From the NCBI GenBank assembly GCA_959608885.1, contig CAUHSG010000023.1:1-15490 (forward strand): a stretch of 15,490 bases of DNA, given 5' to 3'. The notes under the pieces are model-generated. The model worked only from the letters and a program-made list of their open reading frames with translations. It did no database searches and was not told where the DNA came from. Positions 1 to 7,169 of the stretch are shown here, one piece after another; within the stretch, counting starts at the first letter, position 1, and every line of letters begins with the position of its first letter. This DNA is from an uncultured Coriobacteriia bacterium (GTDB taxonomy: Bacteria > Actinomycetota > Coriobacteriia > Coriobacteriales > QAMH01). Position numbers and translations under genes: made by a program.

Positions 1-312
<312 letters not shown>

Positions 313-385
313 ATTAATCATTCATTCGCTGCATCGATAGGGATAACGTCGATCTACTCGCTATGCGACCTTCAGGGTGCTCCAT

Positions 386-536
386 CAGGAAGCCCCTGGT
401 GAGCTCAGTGTTTATGGAGGAGGGGGTACACCCGGTCCCATTCCGAACCCGGCAGTTAAGCCCTCCATCGCCGAATGTACTACGGCGGAAGGCCGTGGGA
501 GACTAGGACGATGCTGAGCTCTCCAGGGGCTTCCTG
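386..536 (+). other. Extended processing stalk around 5S rRNA
   Basis: Bases 386-408 and 514-536 are near-perfect reverse complements (one mismatch, plus a wobble near the inner end). They form a ~23-bp stem of which only the inner part is 5S helix I. Long stems of this kind around precursor rRNAs are usual substrates of rRNA-processing endonucleases, so this is inferred to be a precursor-processing stem. The stem ends at 536, exactly where the next hairpin begins. Confidence 0.7.
401..521 (+). rRNA. rrf: 5S ribosomal RNA
   Basis: The conserved 5S core CCATTCCGAACCCGGCAGTT is at about 438-457, with TACGGCGGAAGGCCGTGGGAG as the helix IV arm and GACTAGGACGATGC after it. The ends were placed by aligning the CCGAAC motif (443) with its usual position near nucleotide 42. 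They also follow the terminal helix GAGCTCAG/CTGAGCTC. The length of ~121 nt fits the family. The gene sits in normal 23S-5S order. Its terminal helix continues outward into the flanking transcript, so exact mature ends cannot be read from sequence alone. Confidence 0.95.
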
Positions 537-636
537 CGTGTATAGACGGGCAATCTTGGGGTTCACCGCGGTGCTTACGTAGCGTTTAGTACACTACGCA
601 CCGCGCTTCGCCCCAATCTCACCCGTCTATACACGC
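536..636 (+). repeat. Large imperfect hairpin after 5S rRNA
   Basis: Arms 536-574 and 598-636 match at 31 of 39 positions as inverted repeats. The outer 15 bp are perfect, and an inner GTAG/CTAC pair extends the stem. It directly abuts the 5S stalk. There is no T-tract after it, so it is not a classic rho-independent terminator. It may act in rRNA trailer processing or in factor-dependent termination of the rRNA operon, but the role is a guess. The 3' arm is also the first unit of the tandem repeat field that follows. Confidence 0.7.
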
Positions 637-873
637 AGTAGCAACTGATAGTGCTTCGTCCAGCATTTCGCGCCAATCTCGTACGCTCAGAAGCGCAGGG
701 ACAACTGATTACGCTACGTGTTGCGGCTTCACGTTAATTTCACGCATCCTAATGCGCAGGGGCAATTGATGATTAGGCTACGCACTGCGGTTCACCCCAA
801 TCTCACCCGCCTAAACACGCAGTAGCGACTGATACGCTTCGCCCACCACTTCACGTCAATCTCGCACGTTGAA
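594..873 (+). repeat. Degenerate ~60-bp tandem repeats, five copies
   Basis: A recurring CAATCTC core appears at 614, 674, 735 (degenerate, TAATTTC), 798 and 857, giving spacings of 60, 61, 63 and 59 bp. Most copies share CGCAG followed by an AACTGAT-like tail. Copies 1 and 4 (594-650 and 778-834) agree at 51 of 57 positions. Copies 2 and 5 agree at roughly 78% over 34 nt, giving a ~184-bp higher-order period. The field fills most of the 522-969 gap, which otherwise contains no convincing gene. No reading frame with a plausible start and ribosome-binding site crosses it, and the ~60-bp units vary too much to be a CRISPR array. Confidence 0.75.
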
Positions 874-969
874 TGCTCTTCAATCGTAAACTTGCTGTTG
901 TTTCCATCCATACCTTCGAGTGGTAGTCTGCAATGCGGATGATTTGTTGTATGTGAAAGGTCGCTTTTC

Positions 970-1326
970 ATGATCGATAGAGGCATGCTCGATTACGTCA
1001 TAAGCCGCATACGGCCCCAGATACAGGCCGACGGCGGCGATCTTGACGTCACGGAAATCGATGACGAGAAGGGCATCGTCTACGTCGCCTTGAGGGGTGC
1101 CTGCGTGGATTGTCCGCTTTCTGCCCTCACGCTTTCTGAAGGTGTCGAGCGCGTCCTCGTCGAGCATGTTCCCGGCGTCCAGAAGGTTCTTCCCGACATG
1201 CAGAAGACTGTCATTCATAACAACGAGACCGGCGAGGATCAGAGCCTCGAGAACTCGGTGCACGTGATTCGCCTTGATGAGGACGGCAACGTCATCGAGG
1301 AAAGCTCCATGCCCGCCGGGCAGTAA
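970..1326 (+). CDS. NifU-like (Nfu-type) Fe-S cluster carrier
   Basis: A 118-residue protein matching the C-terminal NifU domain. IRPQIQADGGD at residues 14-24 is the family's characteristic R-P-x(4)-DGGD segment. GACVDCP holds the paired Cys45 and Cys48 (C-x2-C) that bridge a [4Fe-4S] cluster across a homodimer. The role is cytoplasmic assembly or delivery of Fe-S clusters. About 35 acidic residues follow the domain and look like a flexible tail. The ATG at 970 is preceded by GAAAGG at 955-960, a reasonable ribosome-binding site. Its position behind an rRNA operon and ahead of pta says little about its clients. The window does encode two Fe-S-rich proteins (hydrogenase and its partner) that would need such a carrier, which is only an inference. 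Confidence 0.9.
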   Translation: MIDRGMLDYVISRIRPQIQADGGDLDVTEIDDEKGIVYVALRGACVDCPLSALTLSEGVERVLVEHVPGVQKVLPDMQKTVIHNNETGEDQSLENSVHVIRLDEDGNVIEESSMPAGQ

Positions 1327-1453
1327 TTTCGGCATAAATTGAATATGCGCGTTTGCGTGTCTTGCGGCTGGTGTCGCCACTAGTCCGCGCTTTCCATATC
1401 CGATAAGCTATTGGGAACTGTATTTGCACGAGCCGTTTGAGAGGATGTGCGTG

Positions 1454-2455
1454 ATGAGCAAATTTCTGGACAAGATTATCGAGCGAGCCAAGACCGACAA
1501 GCAGAAGATCGTCTTGCCCGAGGGAAGCGACATCCGCACCGTGCAAGCAGCGCGCGTCATTCTGGATGCCGGCATTGCCGACGTCATCATCCTCGGCTCC
1601 GAGAGCGAGGTCACGGCACATGGCATCGACGTGAGCGATGCCACTGTCATTGACCCGCGCACGAGCGAACTGCTTGAGTCGTACGCCCAGAAATTCGCCG
1701 AGCTGCGCAAGAAGAAGGGCGTCACCATCAACGAGGCGCGCGAGCAGATGAAGGACGAGAGTTACTTCGGCGTCATGATGGTCTACATGGATGATGCCGA
1801 CGGCATGGTCTCCGGTGCCTGCCATTCCACGGCCGACACCCTGCGCCCCGCCCTTCAGATTCTCAAGACCGCGCCGGGTACCGAGCTCGTGAGCTCGTTC
1901 TTTGTCGAGGACGTGCCCGATTGCTCCTATGGAGATGACGGACTCTTCGTCTTTGCGGACTGCGCCCTCAACATCTATCCGAGCGCCGAGGAACTTGCGG
2001 AAATTGCCATAGCGTCCGCCGAGAGCTTCAAGCAACTGTGCGGCGGCGAACCGCGCGTCGCGATGCTCTCGTACTCGAGTTACGGTTCGGGCAAGGGCGA
2101 GAGCGTCGAGAAAATGGCCGAAGCCACGCGCATCGCCAAGGAGCGCGCACCGCAGCTCCAGCTCGATGGTGAGCTACAAGTCGATGCAGCCATCGTCGAT
2201 ACGGTCGCGGCGCTCAAGGCTCCCGATTCGCCCGTCGCCGGCAAGGCAAATGTGCTCATCTTCCCCAACATCGATGCGGGCAACATCGCCTACAAGCTCG
2301 TGCAGCGCTTGGCCAAGGCTGATGCCTTCGGTCCCATCCTGCAGGGTGTGGCAAAGCCGGTCAATGACCTGTCGCGCGGGTGCTCGGCAGACGACATTGT
2401 CGGCACGGTCGCGGTAACCTGCGTGCAATCCCAGGCGCGCAAGGCCCAGTCCTAG
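1454..2455 (+). CDS. pta: Phosphate acetyltransferase
   Basis: Converts acetyl-CoA and phosphate to acetyl phosphate and CoA, the first step of the acetate/ATP branch of fermentation, in the cytoplasm. The 333-residue length fits the short, single-domain Pta class. Recognisable motifs include KIVLPEGSDIRTVQAA near the N-terminus, SGACHSTADT (120-129), SYSSYGSGKG (206-215), DGELQVDAA (238-246), FPNIDAGNIAYK (270-281) and KPVNDLSRG (301-309). ATG 1454 is chosen because GAGAGGA (1439-1445) lies 8 bases upstream and the family N-terminus begins here; GTG 1451 is a possible alternative. Its usual partner ackA is not next to it; the next gene begins 26 bp downstream with its own putative promoter. 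The 127-bp gap upstream holds no clear promoter that I can defend. Confidence 0.96.
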   Translation: MSKFLDKIIERAKTDKQKIVLPEGSDIRTVQAARVILDAGIADVIILGSESEVTAHGIDVSDATVIDPRTSELLESYAQKFAELRKKKGVTINEAREQMKDESYFGVMMVYMDDADGMVSGACHSTADTLRPALQILKTAPGTELVSSFFVEDVPDCSYGDDGLFVFADCALNIYPSAEELAEIAIASAESFKQLCGGEPRVAMLSYSSYGSGKGESVEKMAEATRIAKERAPQLQLDGELQVDAAIVDTVAALKAPDSPVAGKANVLIFPNIDAGNIAYKLVQRLAKADAFGPILQGVAKPVNDLSRGCSADDIVGTVAVTCVQSQARKAQS

Positions 2456-2465
2456 TGCTTGCTGG

Positions 2466-2473
2466 TATACAAT
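2466..2473 (+). promoter_or_regulatory. Putative -10 box of a near-leaderless transcript
   Basis: TATACAAT, preceded by TG, sits in the 26-bp gap after pta. With the hexamer read as TACAAT (2468-2473), transcription would start at or within a couple of bases of ATG 2482. No -35 box is evident. The AGGCGG directly before the ATG is only 2 bases away, too close to serve as a normal ribosome-binding site. A similar arrangement occurs at 6264. Confidence 0.4.
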
Positions 2474-2481
2474 AGGCGGCT

Positions 2482-3507
2482 ATGGATACGAAGCTCATCA
2501 CATACGCGATTCCCTGTTATAACTCGGCAGAATACATGGATGCCTGCATCGAGTCGATTCTCGCGTGCAATCGTCCGGACGATATCGAGATCATCATCGT
2601 CGATGATGGGTCGACCAAGGACAATACGCTCGAAAAGGCGCAGGTGTGGGAGTCCACTAACCCGGACGTGATACGTGCCATCCACCAGGAGAACGGCGGC
2701 CATGGCGCGGCGGTCATGACGGGGCTCGAGAACGCGCGCGGCACCTACTTCAAGGTCGTGGATAGCGATGACTGGCTCGACAATGACGCTAACGTGCGCA
2801 TGCTCGACAAGCTCGCGTCGTTCGATGAGCCGCTCGATCTGATGCTCGTCAACTACGTGTACGAGCATACCGTTGACAACACGCAGGAGGTCATGAGCTA
2901 CCGGCGTATGCTGCCGGTAGAGCAGCTCTTCACCTGGGATGACTGCGGTCACTTTGGCCTGACCAAGTACATCCTCATGCACTCGGTTATCTACCGTACG
3001 CAGATGCTGCGCGATTGCGGTCTCACCTTGCCACGCCACACTTTCTACGTGGACAACATCTTCGTGTACGTGCCGCTTCCCGAGTGCAAGCGCATCTACT
3101 ACATGGACATCGACCTGTACCGCTATTTCATCGGACGCGAGGACCAGAGCGTCAACGAGACCGTGATGATCGGCCGCATCGACCAGCAGCTGCGTGTCAC
3201 GCGCATCATGATCGACTCGTTCTTGCTGGAGCGCGACGTCAAGAGCTCGCGCCTGCGCTCCTACATGCGCAATTACCTCACGATGATGATGGTCATCTGC
3301 ACGGTGTTTTCGATGATGAGCGATCGTCCTGACAAGGAGCAGATGAGGTCTGACATATGGAAGTACCTGCGCGAGCATGATCACGAGACCTACGTCAAGA
3401 TCAGGCGCTCGGTCATGGGCGTCGGCACCCATTTGCCTGGCAAGGCCGGCGACAGGGTCCTGCTCAGCGCCTATCATATTGCCCAGAAGGTATTCAAGTT
3501 CAACTGA
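2482..3507 (+). CDS. Family 2 glycosyltransferase
   Basis: A 341-residue GT-A fold glycosyltransferase. The N-terminal ~110 residues carry the family 2 pattern: a beta strand with IPCYNSAEYM (10-19), VDDGS (40-44) for nucleotide-sugar binding, HQENGGHGAAV (68-78), and the metal-binding DxD as DSDDW (94-98). The remaining ~230 residues are an acceptor-side region without a clear transmembrane anchor. The basic C-terminal part has several hydrophobic helices that may associate with membrane. Donor and acceptor cannot be read from sequence; roles in cell-wall or capsular polysaccharide assembly are typical. It ends 15 bp before prfA, so it may be co-transcribed with the translation-termination genes. 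The start is supported by a -10 box lying directly upstream rather than by a ribosome-binding site. Confidence 0.88.
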   Translation: MDTKLITYAIPCYNSAEYMDACIESILACNRPDDIEIIIVDDGSTKDNTLEKAQVWESTNPDVIRAIHQENGGHGAAVMTGLENARGTYFKVVDSDDWLDNDANVRMLDKLASFDEPLDLMLVNYVYEHTVDNTQEVMSYRRMLPVEQLFTWDDCGHFGLTKYILMHSVIYRTQMLRDCGLTLPRHTFYVDNIFVYVPLPECKRIYYMDIDLYRYFIGREDQSVNETVMIGRIDQQLRVTRIMIDSFLLERDVKSSRLRSYMRNYLTMMMVICTVFSMMSDRPDKEQMRSDIWKYLREHDHETYVKIRRSVMGVGTHLPGKAGDRVLLSAYHIAQKVFKFN

Positions 3508-3522
3508 CGCGGAGATAAAGAG

Positions 3523-4605
3523 ATGTACGACAAGCTTACGAAGATAATCGCTGCCTACGAGGAGCTCGAGACCAAGCTCGGCGATCCAGCCGTGCTCGCC
3601 GATCAGAAGGAGTACACGCGTCTGGCCAAGGAGCACGCGCGTCAGGGAGAGCTCGCGACCGCCGCACGCGAGTACATTTCGCTTTCCGACCAGCTCGTCT
3701 CTGCCAAAGAGGAGCTCAAGAACGAGAGCGACCCCGAGCTCAAGGAGCTCGCGCAGGAGGAAATCTCCGACATTGAAGGCAAGCTGCCTCAGCTCGAGGA
3801 GGACATCAAGTTCATGCTTTTGCCGGCCGACCCCAACGACGAGAAGGACATCATCGTCGAGATTCGCGGTGGTGCCGGTGGCGACGAGGCCAACATCTTC
3901 GCGGGTGACCTCTTCCGCATGTATGAGCGATTTGCCGAGAGCAAGAAATGGAAGGTCGAGGTCATCGACGCATCGCCGTCCGACATGGGCGGTTTCAAGG
4001 AGATCTCGTTCAAGATGCTGGGTGACCGCGTCTATAGCTCCATGAAGTTCGAGAGCGGCGTGCATCGCGTGCAGCGTGTGCCCAAGACCGAGAGCCAGGG
4101 CCGCATCCACACCTCGACGGCGACCGTCGCCGTGTTGCCCGAGGCAGATGAGGTCGAGGTCGATATCAAGCCCGAGGACCTACGCATCGACGTGTACCGT
4201 GCCGGTGGCCCCGGCGGCCAGTGCGTCAACACGACCGACTCCGCCGTGCGCATCACGCACCTTCCCACGGGGCTCGTCGTGCAGTCGCAGGATCAGAAGT
4301 CGCAGATCCAGAACCGCGAGGCGGCGCTGCAGGTCTTGCGCGCACGTCTCTATGACAAGATGCTCCAGGAGCAGCAGGAAGCCCTTGGCGCCGAGCGTCG
4401 CGGCCAGATTGGACACGGCGATCGTGCCGAGAAGATTCGCACCTACAATGGTCCGCAGGATCGTGTGACCGACCATCGCATCGGATATAACGGCAGCTAT
4501 GCCGGCATTCTGGAAGGCGACGGCCTTTCCTCGCTCATCGAGAACCTTGCCGCAGCCGATCGCGCCGAGCGTCTCGAGCAGGCGACGGCTTCGGCGGCCG
4601 AATAG
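3523..4605 (+). CDS. prfA: Peptide chain release factor 1
   Basis: Recognises UAA and UAG stop codons and triggers peptide release on the ribosome. The 360-residue length is standard. The coiled N-terminal domain (1-100) is followed by IRGGAGGDEANIF (114-126). The anticodon-like tripeptide lies in RVPKTESQGRIHTS (185-198), where the P-x-T form marks RF1 rather than RF2 (SPF). The catalytic GGQ is at 231-233 within GGPGGQCVNTTDSAVRITH. The residue after GGQ is Cys, where His or Ser is more familiar to me. The ATG is preceded by CGGAGAT about 9 bases upstream. The gene is followed after 3 bases by prmC, whose product methylates the GGQ glutamine, a common and functionally meaningful pairing. 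Confidence 0.98.
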   Translation: MYDKLTKIIAAYEELETKLGDPAVLADQKEYTRLAKEHARQGELATAAREYISLSDQLVSAKEELKNESDPELKELAQEEISDIEGKLPQLEEDIKFMLLPADPNDEKDIIVEIRGGAGGDEANIFAGDLFRMYERFAESKKWKVEVIDASPSDMGGFKEISFKMLGDRVYSSMKFESGVHRVQRVPKTESQGRIHTSTATVAVLPEADEVEVDIKPEDLRIDVYRAGGPGGQCVNTTDSAVRITHLPTGLVVQSQDQKSQIQNREAALQVLRARLYDKMLQEQQEALGAERRGQIGHGDRAEKIRTYNGPQDRVTDHRIGYNGSYAGILEGDGLSSLIENLAAADRAERLEQATASAAE

Positions 4606-4608
4606 CCC

Positions 4609-5472
4609 ATGGCCCAACAGGTCTGGACCATCGGCGACACGCTCGCGTGGTGCCGCGAGTACCTCGTGCATCACGATGACGAGAATCCCAAGCTCTCGGC
4701 CGAGTGGCTGCTTGCGGGCGCGACGGGGCTTTCGCGCATCGAGCTCTACATGCATTTCGATCGTCCGCTCTCGATGGAGGAGCGCGACGTCCTGCGCGAA
4801 ACGCTCAAACGTCGGGGGGCGGGCGAGCCGCTCCAATACATTTCCGGCGAAGCGGCTTTCCGGCATATCGTCGTGAAGACGAGCCGTGGCGTGCTCATAC
4901 CCCGCCCCGAGACTGAGGTGCTTGTCGATGTCGTGCTCAAGGGTCTGGCGGGACAGGCAGCGTCCCGGGTGCTCGAAGTCGGTTGCGGAACGGGTTGCAT
5001 CGCGTGTTCGCTTGCCAGGGAAGCCGGTGCGCAGGTGCTGGCGACGGACGTCTCGCTCGAGGCTGTTGCTTGCGCCCGGGCAAACGTCGAGATGCTCGGG
5101 CTCGAGGAGCTCGTCGAGGTCATCGAGTGCGATTGCGCCGACGGGGTGCGTGGGAGCTTCGATTGCCTCGTGAGCAATCCGCCCTACATTCCGAGTGATG
5201 AGCTTGCTGAGCTCCCGCATGAGGTCACGGGATTCGAGCCCGCGCTCGCGCTTGACGGAGGGGCCGATGGGCTTGCGTTCTTCGATCGGCTAGTCGTCGA
5301 GGCGCTGCCTCTCGTGAAAGACGGCGGTCTTTTTGCCTGCGAGCTACACGAGACCTGCCTGGACGAGGCAGCACGCCGCCTGCGCGAGGCGGGTTGCGTT
5401 GACGTCAAAGTGACGAAGGACCTCGCGGGCCGTGATCGCATCGTGAGCGGCGTTTGTCGCGATTTGCAATAA
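4609..5472 (+). CDS. prmC: Release factor glutamine N5-methyltransferase
   Basis: SAM-dependent enzyme that N5-methylates the glutamine of the GGQ motif in release factors. The 287-residue length is typical. An N-terminal helical substrate-recognition domain (1-75) leads to GEPLQYISGEAAF (72-84) and VLIPRPETEVLVD (95-107), both characteristic. The SAM-binding motif I is VLEVGCGTGC (121-130), and the catalytic NPPY is at 190-193 in SNPPYIPSDEL. The start lies 3 bases after the prfA stop with no clear ribosome-binding site, suggesting translational coupling. Cys is unusually frequent around motif I (C126, C130, C133), which I note without assigning meaning. Confidence 0.97.
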   Translation: MAQQVWTIGDTLAWCREYLVHHDDENPKLSAEWLLAGATGLSRIELYMHFDRPLSMEERDVLRETLKRRGAGEPLQYISGEAAFRHIVVKTSRGVLIPRPETEVLVDVVLKGLAGQAASRVLEVGCGTGCIACSLAREAGAQVLATDVSLEAVACARANVEMLGLEELVEVIECDCADGVRGSFDCLVSNPPYIPSDELAELPHEVTGFEPALALDGGADGLAFFDRLVVEALPLVKDGGLFACELHETCLDEAARRLREAGCVDVKVTKDLAGRDRIVSGVCRDLQ

Positions 5473-5529
5473 TATGTTCGAAGGGGAATAATGGAACCGT
5501 CCTGAGGTAATCGACCAAGGAGGTTCGCC

Positions 5530-6033
5530 ATGAATTCGTTTCGCGGTATGGGCCTGGGTTCGGGCATCATTCTTGCCATCATCGGCATCATTCTCTTCGC
5601 GTTTCCCACGTTGTCCACGATGGTCTTCGCCATGCTCGTGGGCTTCGGCATCCTCGTCGTGGGTGTTAACGCGACATACACTTGGTTTAGCACCCTGCGC
5701 GGTACCGGCATGGGCGCTGGCGTTTTGGCCACGGGCATACTGAGCATTATCTTCGGCTTGCTCTGCCTGCTGTTCCCCCTCGCTTTCGCCGAGGCTGTCA
5801 TCTGGTTCGTCGCCATTGCGGTCATCGTCTTTGGCATCGCCCAGATCATCAGCCTCATCACGACCCGTGACATCAATGGTCGTTTCGTGGGCATTCTCGG
5901 CAGCTTGATCGTGGTGATCTGCGGCATTCTGGCTTTGATCTGGCCGCCGTTCGTCATGCAGTTCATCGGGGCCTCGCTGTTCATCGAAGGTGTCACCGTC
6001 ATCGTCATGTCGCTCATCGCGCCAAGGATTTAG
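5530..6033 (+). CDS. DUF308/HdeD-type membrane protein
   Basis: A 167-residue, very hydrophobic protein with about six predicted membrane segments (roughly residues 11-26, 31-50, 62-82, 87-108, 118-138 and 141-161), joined by very short loops. This is the layout of the DUF308 (HdeD) family, whose best known member is linked to acid resistance in enterobacteria; the biochemical role of the family is unknown. The first two segments resemble later pairs (G-I-L-x-I-I-x-G-I and FP or WPP turns), in keeping with internal repeats. A strong AAGGAGG at 5517-5523 sits 6 bases before the ATG. The 57-bp gap after prmC and this strong site suggest independent translation. A palindrome starts right after its stop codon. 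Confidence 0.8.
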   Translation: MNSFRGMGLGSGIILAIIGIILFAFPTLSTMVFAMLVGFGILVVGVNATYTWFSTLRGTGMGAGVLATGILSIIFGLLCLLFPLAFAEAVIWFVAIAVIVFGIAQIISLITTRDINGRFVGILGSLIVVICGILALIWPPFVMQFIGASLFIEGVTVIVMSLIAPRI

Positions 6034-6060
6034 TGTGTCAGGGGCTTGACCCCTGACACA
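6034..6060. repeat. 27-bp perfect palindrome (REP-like)
   Basis: An 11-bp perfect inverted repeat, TGTGTCAGGGG and CCCCTGACACA, is separated by 5 bases and begins directly after the DUF308 stop codon. There is no T-tract, so a simple terminator is less likely than a dispersed REP-type palindrome. The rest of the intergenic gap up to 6213 contains only short dyads (TGCCA-TGCG-TGGCA near 6143, and AAGGAT-N5-ATCCTT near 6175) and no convincing gene. Confidence 0.65.
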
Positions 6061-6213
6061 TGGACGGGTGTTGCCGTTTCGAAACCGCTGCGTACCGTAT
6101 CGTTACCTTTGTCACCAAGACGCAATGTGCGCGAAACCCCGTTGCCATGCGTGGCATGTAATATGGGGAGCGTAAAGGATATCCCATCCTTCTCCTCTCC
6201 CTCCCCTTGTAGC

Positions 6214-6252
6214 GAAGGGCCGGTCGCCAAGAGCGCCGGCCTTTCGCGTTTT
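6214..6252 (+). terminator. Probable rho-independent terminator
   Basis: The stem GAAGGGCCGG (6214-6223) pairs with CCGGCCTTTC (6236-6245), giving 10 bp with one G-U pair. A 12-nt loop separates the arms, and GCGTTTT follows. The T-tract is short (4) and offset by three bases, so efficiency may be modest. It would end transcription from the DUF308 side before the next gene's own promoter at 6264. Confidence 0.6.
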
Positions 6253-6263
6253 ATGATGTCGGC

Positions 6264-6269
6264 TACAAT
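6264..6269 (+). promoter_or_regulatory. Putative -10 box of a leaderless transcript
   Basis: TACAAT lies 7 bases before ATG 6277, so transcription would start at or next to the start codon. There is no purine-rich ribosome-binding site in the ACGGGAC between them. It follows a terminator, where a new promoter is expected. No good -35 is visible at 16-18 bp. Confidence 0.42.
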
Positions 6270-6276
6270 ACGGGAC

Positions 6277-7155
6277 ATGGATACGAGAAAAAACGCACTC
6301 TTGCTGTTTAGCAAGGTTCCCGAAGCGGGAAAGGTAAAGACGCGGCTCACGCCGATAAAAGACGGGTTCTTCGACCCGGAAGTCGCCAGCGCGCTTTACC
6401 ACTGCATGCTCTTTGACGTCACCGAGTGCTGTTGCGATGCGCTGTGCGACCTCGAGCGTGCCGATGCCGAGCGTCATGCGCTCGAGAGCACTTGCGAGTA
6501 CCAACCGCTGCGTGACACCTACACGCTGTTCATCTCCTCGCCCGGCATCGAGCAGGAGGAACGGATGCGCGCGCTCTTCGAGGAAAGCGGTGCCTGGCCG
6601 CGCAACATCGTCTTCATCCATGATGATGGCGATAGCTTTGACGCGCATTACAACGACGCGTTCGATCAGGTCTGGGCGCTTGGCTATGACACCATCTTAT
6701 CGATGGGCTGCGACATGCCCGCACTGCGTCGGAGCATCATCGTCGAGGGTTTCGAGCGCCTGCACGGGTTGTGCGATCGTCCCGGTGGGGGCATCGTGCT
6801 CGCCCCCGACCAGGAGATGGGCGTATCCGTGGTGGGGTGGACGCGTGACACGGACTTCGACCATACGGGGGTCTTCTACAACGCCGATGGTCTGACCGTG
6901 TTGCCCGCCTACATCCAAAAGGCTGATCGGCTAGGCCTTCCCGCACTCTACCTTCCCGACGTTCCCGATGTCGACACGATCGCCGACCTCAATCACAACG
7001 TGACGCTCGTGCAGGCGCTCGAGTACTGCGCGCGCTTCCAGAACGATGTGACGCCACCCTATCGCACGGCTGCCGCCCTGCGTGACATGGGTTACACCGA
7101 TATCCGCATCATGCCCAACGAGCTGCGCGACGATCGCAGCGAGATCGACGGATAG
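6277..7155 (+). CDS. DUF2064/TIGR04282-type transferase
   Basis: A 292-residue protein of the DUF2064 group (TIGR04282, 'rSAM/selenodomain-associated transferase 1'), a GT-A-like nucleotidyl- or glycosyltransferase fold. The N-terminus has the typical LLLFSKVPEAGKVKTRLTP segment (8-26), with a basic GKVKTR loop expected to bind nucleotide phosphates. The acidic metal site is in SMGCDMPAL (142-150), where the family usually shows G-x-D-x-P-x-L. The substrate is unknown. The reading frame is open upstream to 6046, but that part covers a palindrome and a terminator and has no family similarity. ATG 6277 matches the family N-terminus and the -10 box placement. It converges with the hydrogenase gene across an 86-bp gap. 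Neither a radical-SAM partner nor a GT2 partner often reported for this family lies next to it. Confidence 0.82.
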   Translation: MDTRKNALLLFSKVPEAGKVKTRLTPIKDGFFDPEVASALYHCMLFDVTECCCDALCDLERADAERHALESTCEYQPLRDTYTLFISSPGIEQEERMRALFEESGAWPRNIVFIHDDGDSFDAHYNDAFDQVWALGYDTILSMGCDMPALRRSIIVEGFERLHGLCDRPGGGIVLAPDQEMGVSVVGWTRDTDFDHTGVFYNADGLTVLPAYIQKADRLGLPALYLPDVPDVDTIADLNHNVTLVQALEYCARFQNDVTPPYRTAAALRDMGYTDIRIMPNELRDDRSEIDG

Positions 7156-7169
7156 GTTTCTTCCCGCGC

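Noticed and set aside
313..400. tRNA in the 23S-5S spacer
   Set aside because: The spacer has no T-loop (GTTCRA) or cloverleaf-forming stems and is too short with the 5S stalk included.
594..873. CRISPR array
   Set aside because: The whole ~60-bp unit drifts, there is no split into constant repeat and variable spacer, and no cas gene is near.
1424..1453. Upstream TTG start for pta
   Set aside because: It has no ribosome-binding site, whereas ATG 1454 has GAGAGGA 8 bases upstream and matches the family N-terminus.
2452..4110. 552-codon open frame on the minus strand opposite the glycosyltransferase and prfA
   Set aside because: It spans two well-supported genes on the other strand, and its composition is that of a codon shadow.
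6046..6276. N-terminal extension of the DUF2064 protein
   Set aside because: The extra 77 codons cover a palindrome and a terminator hairpin, have no family similarity, and the conserved N-terminus begins at 6277.
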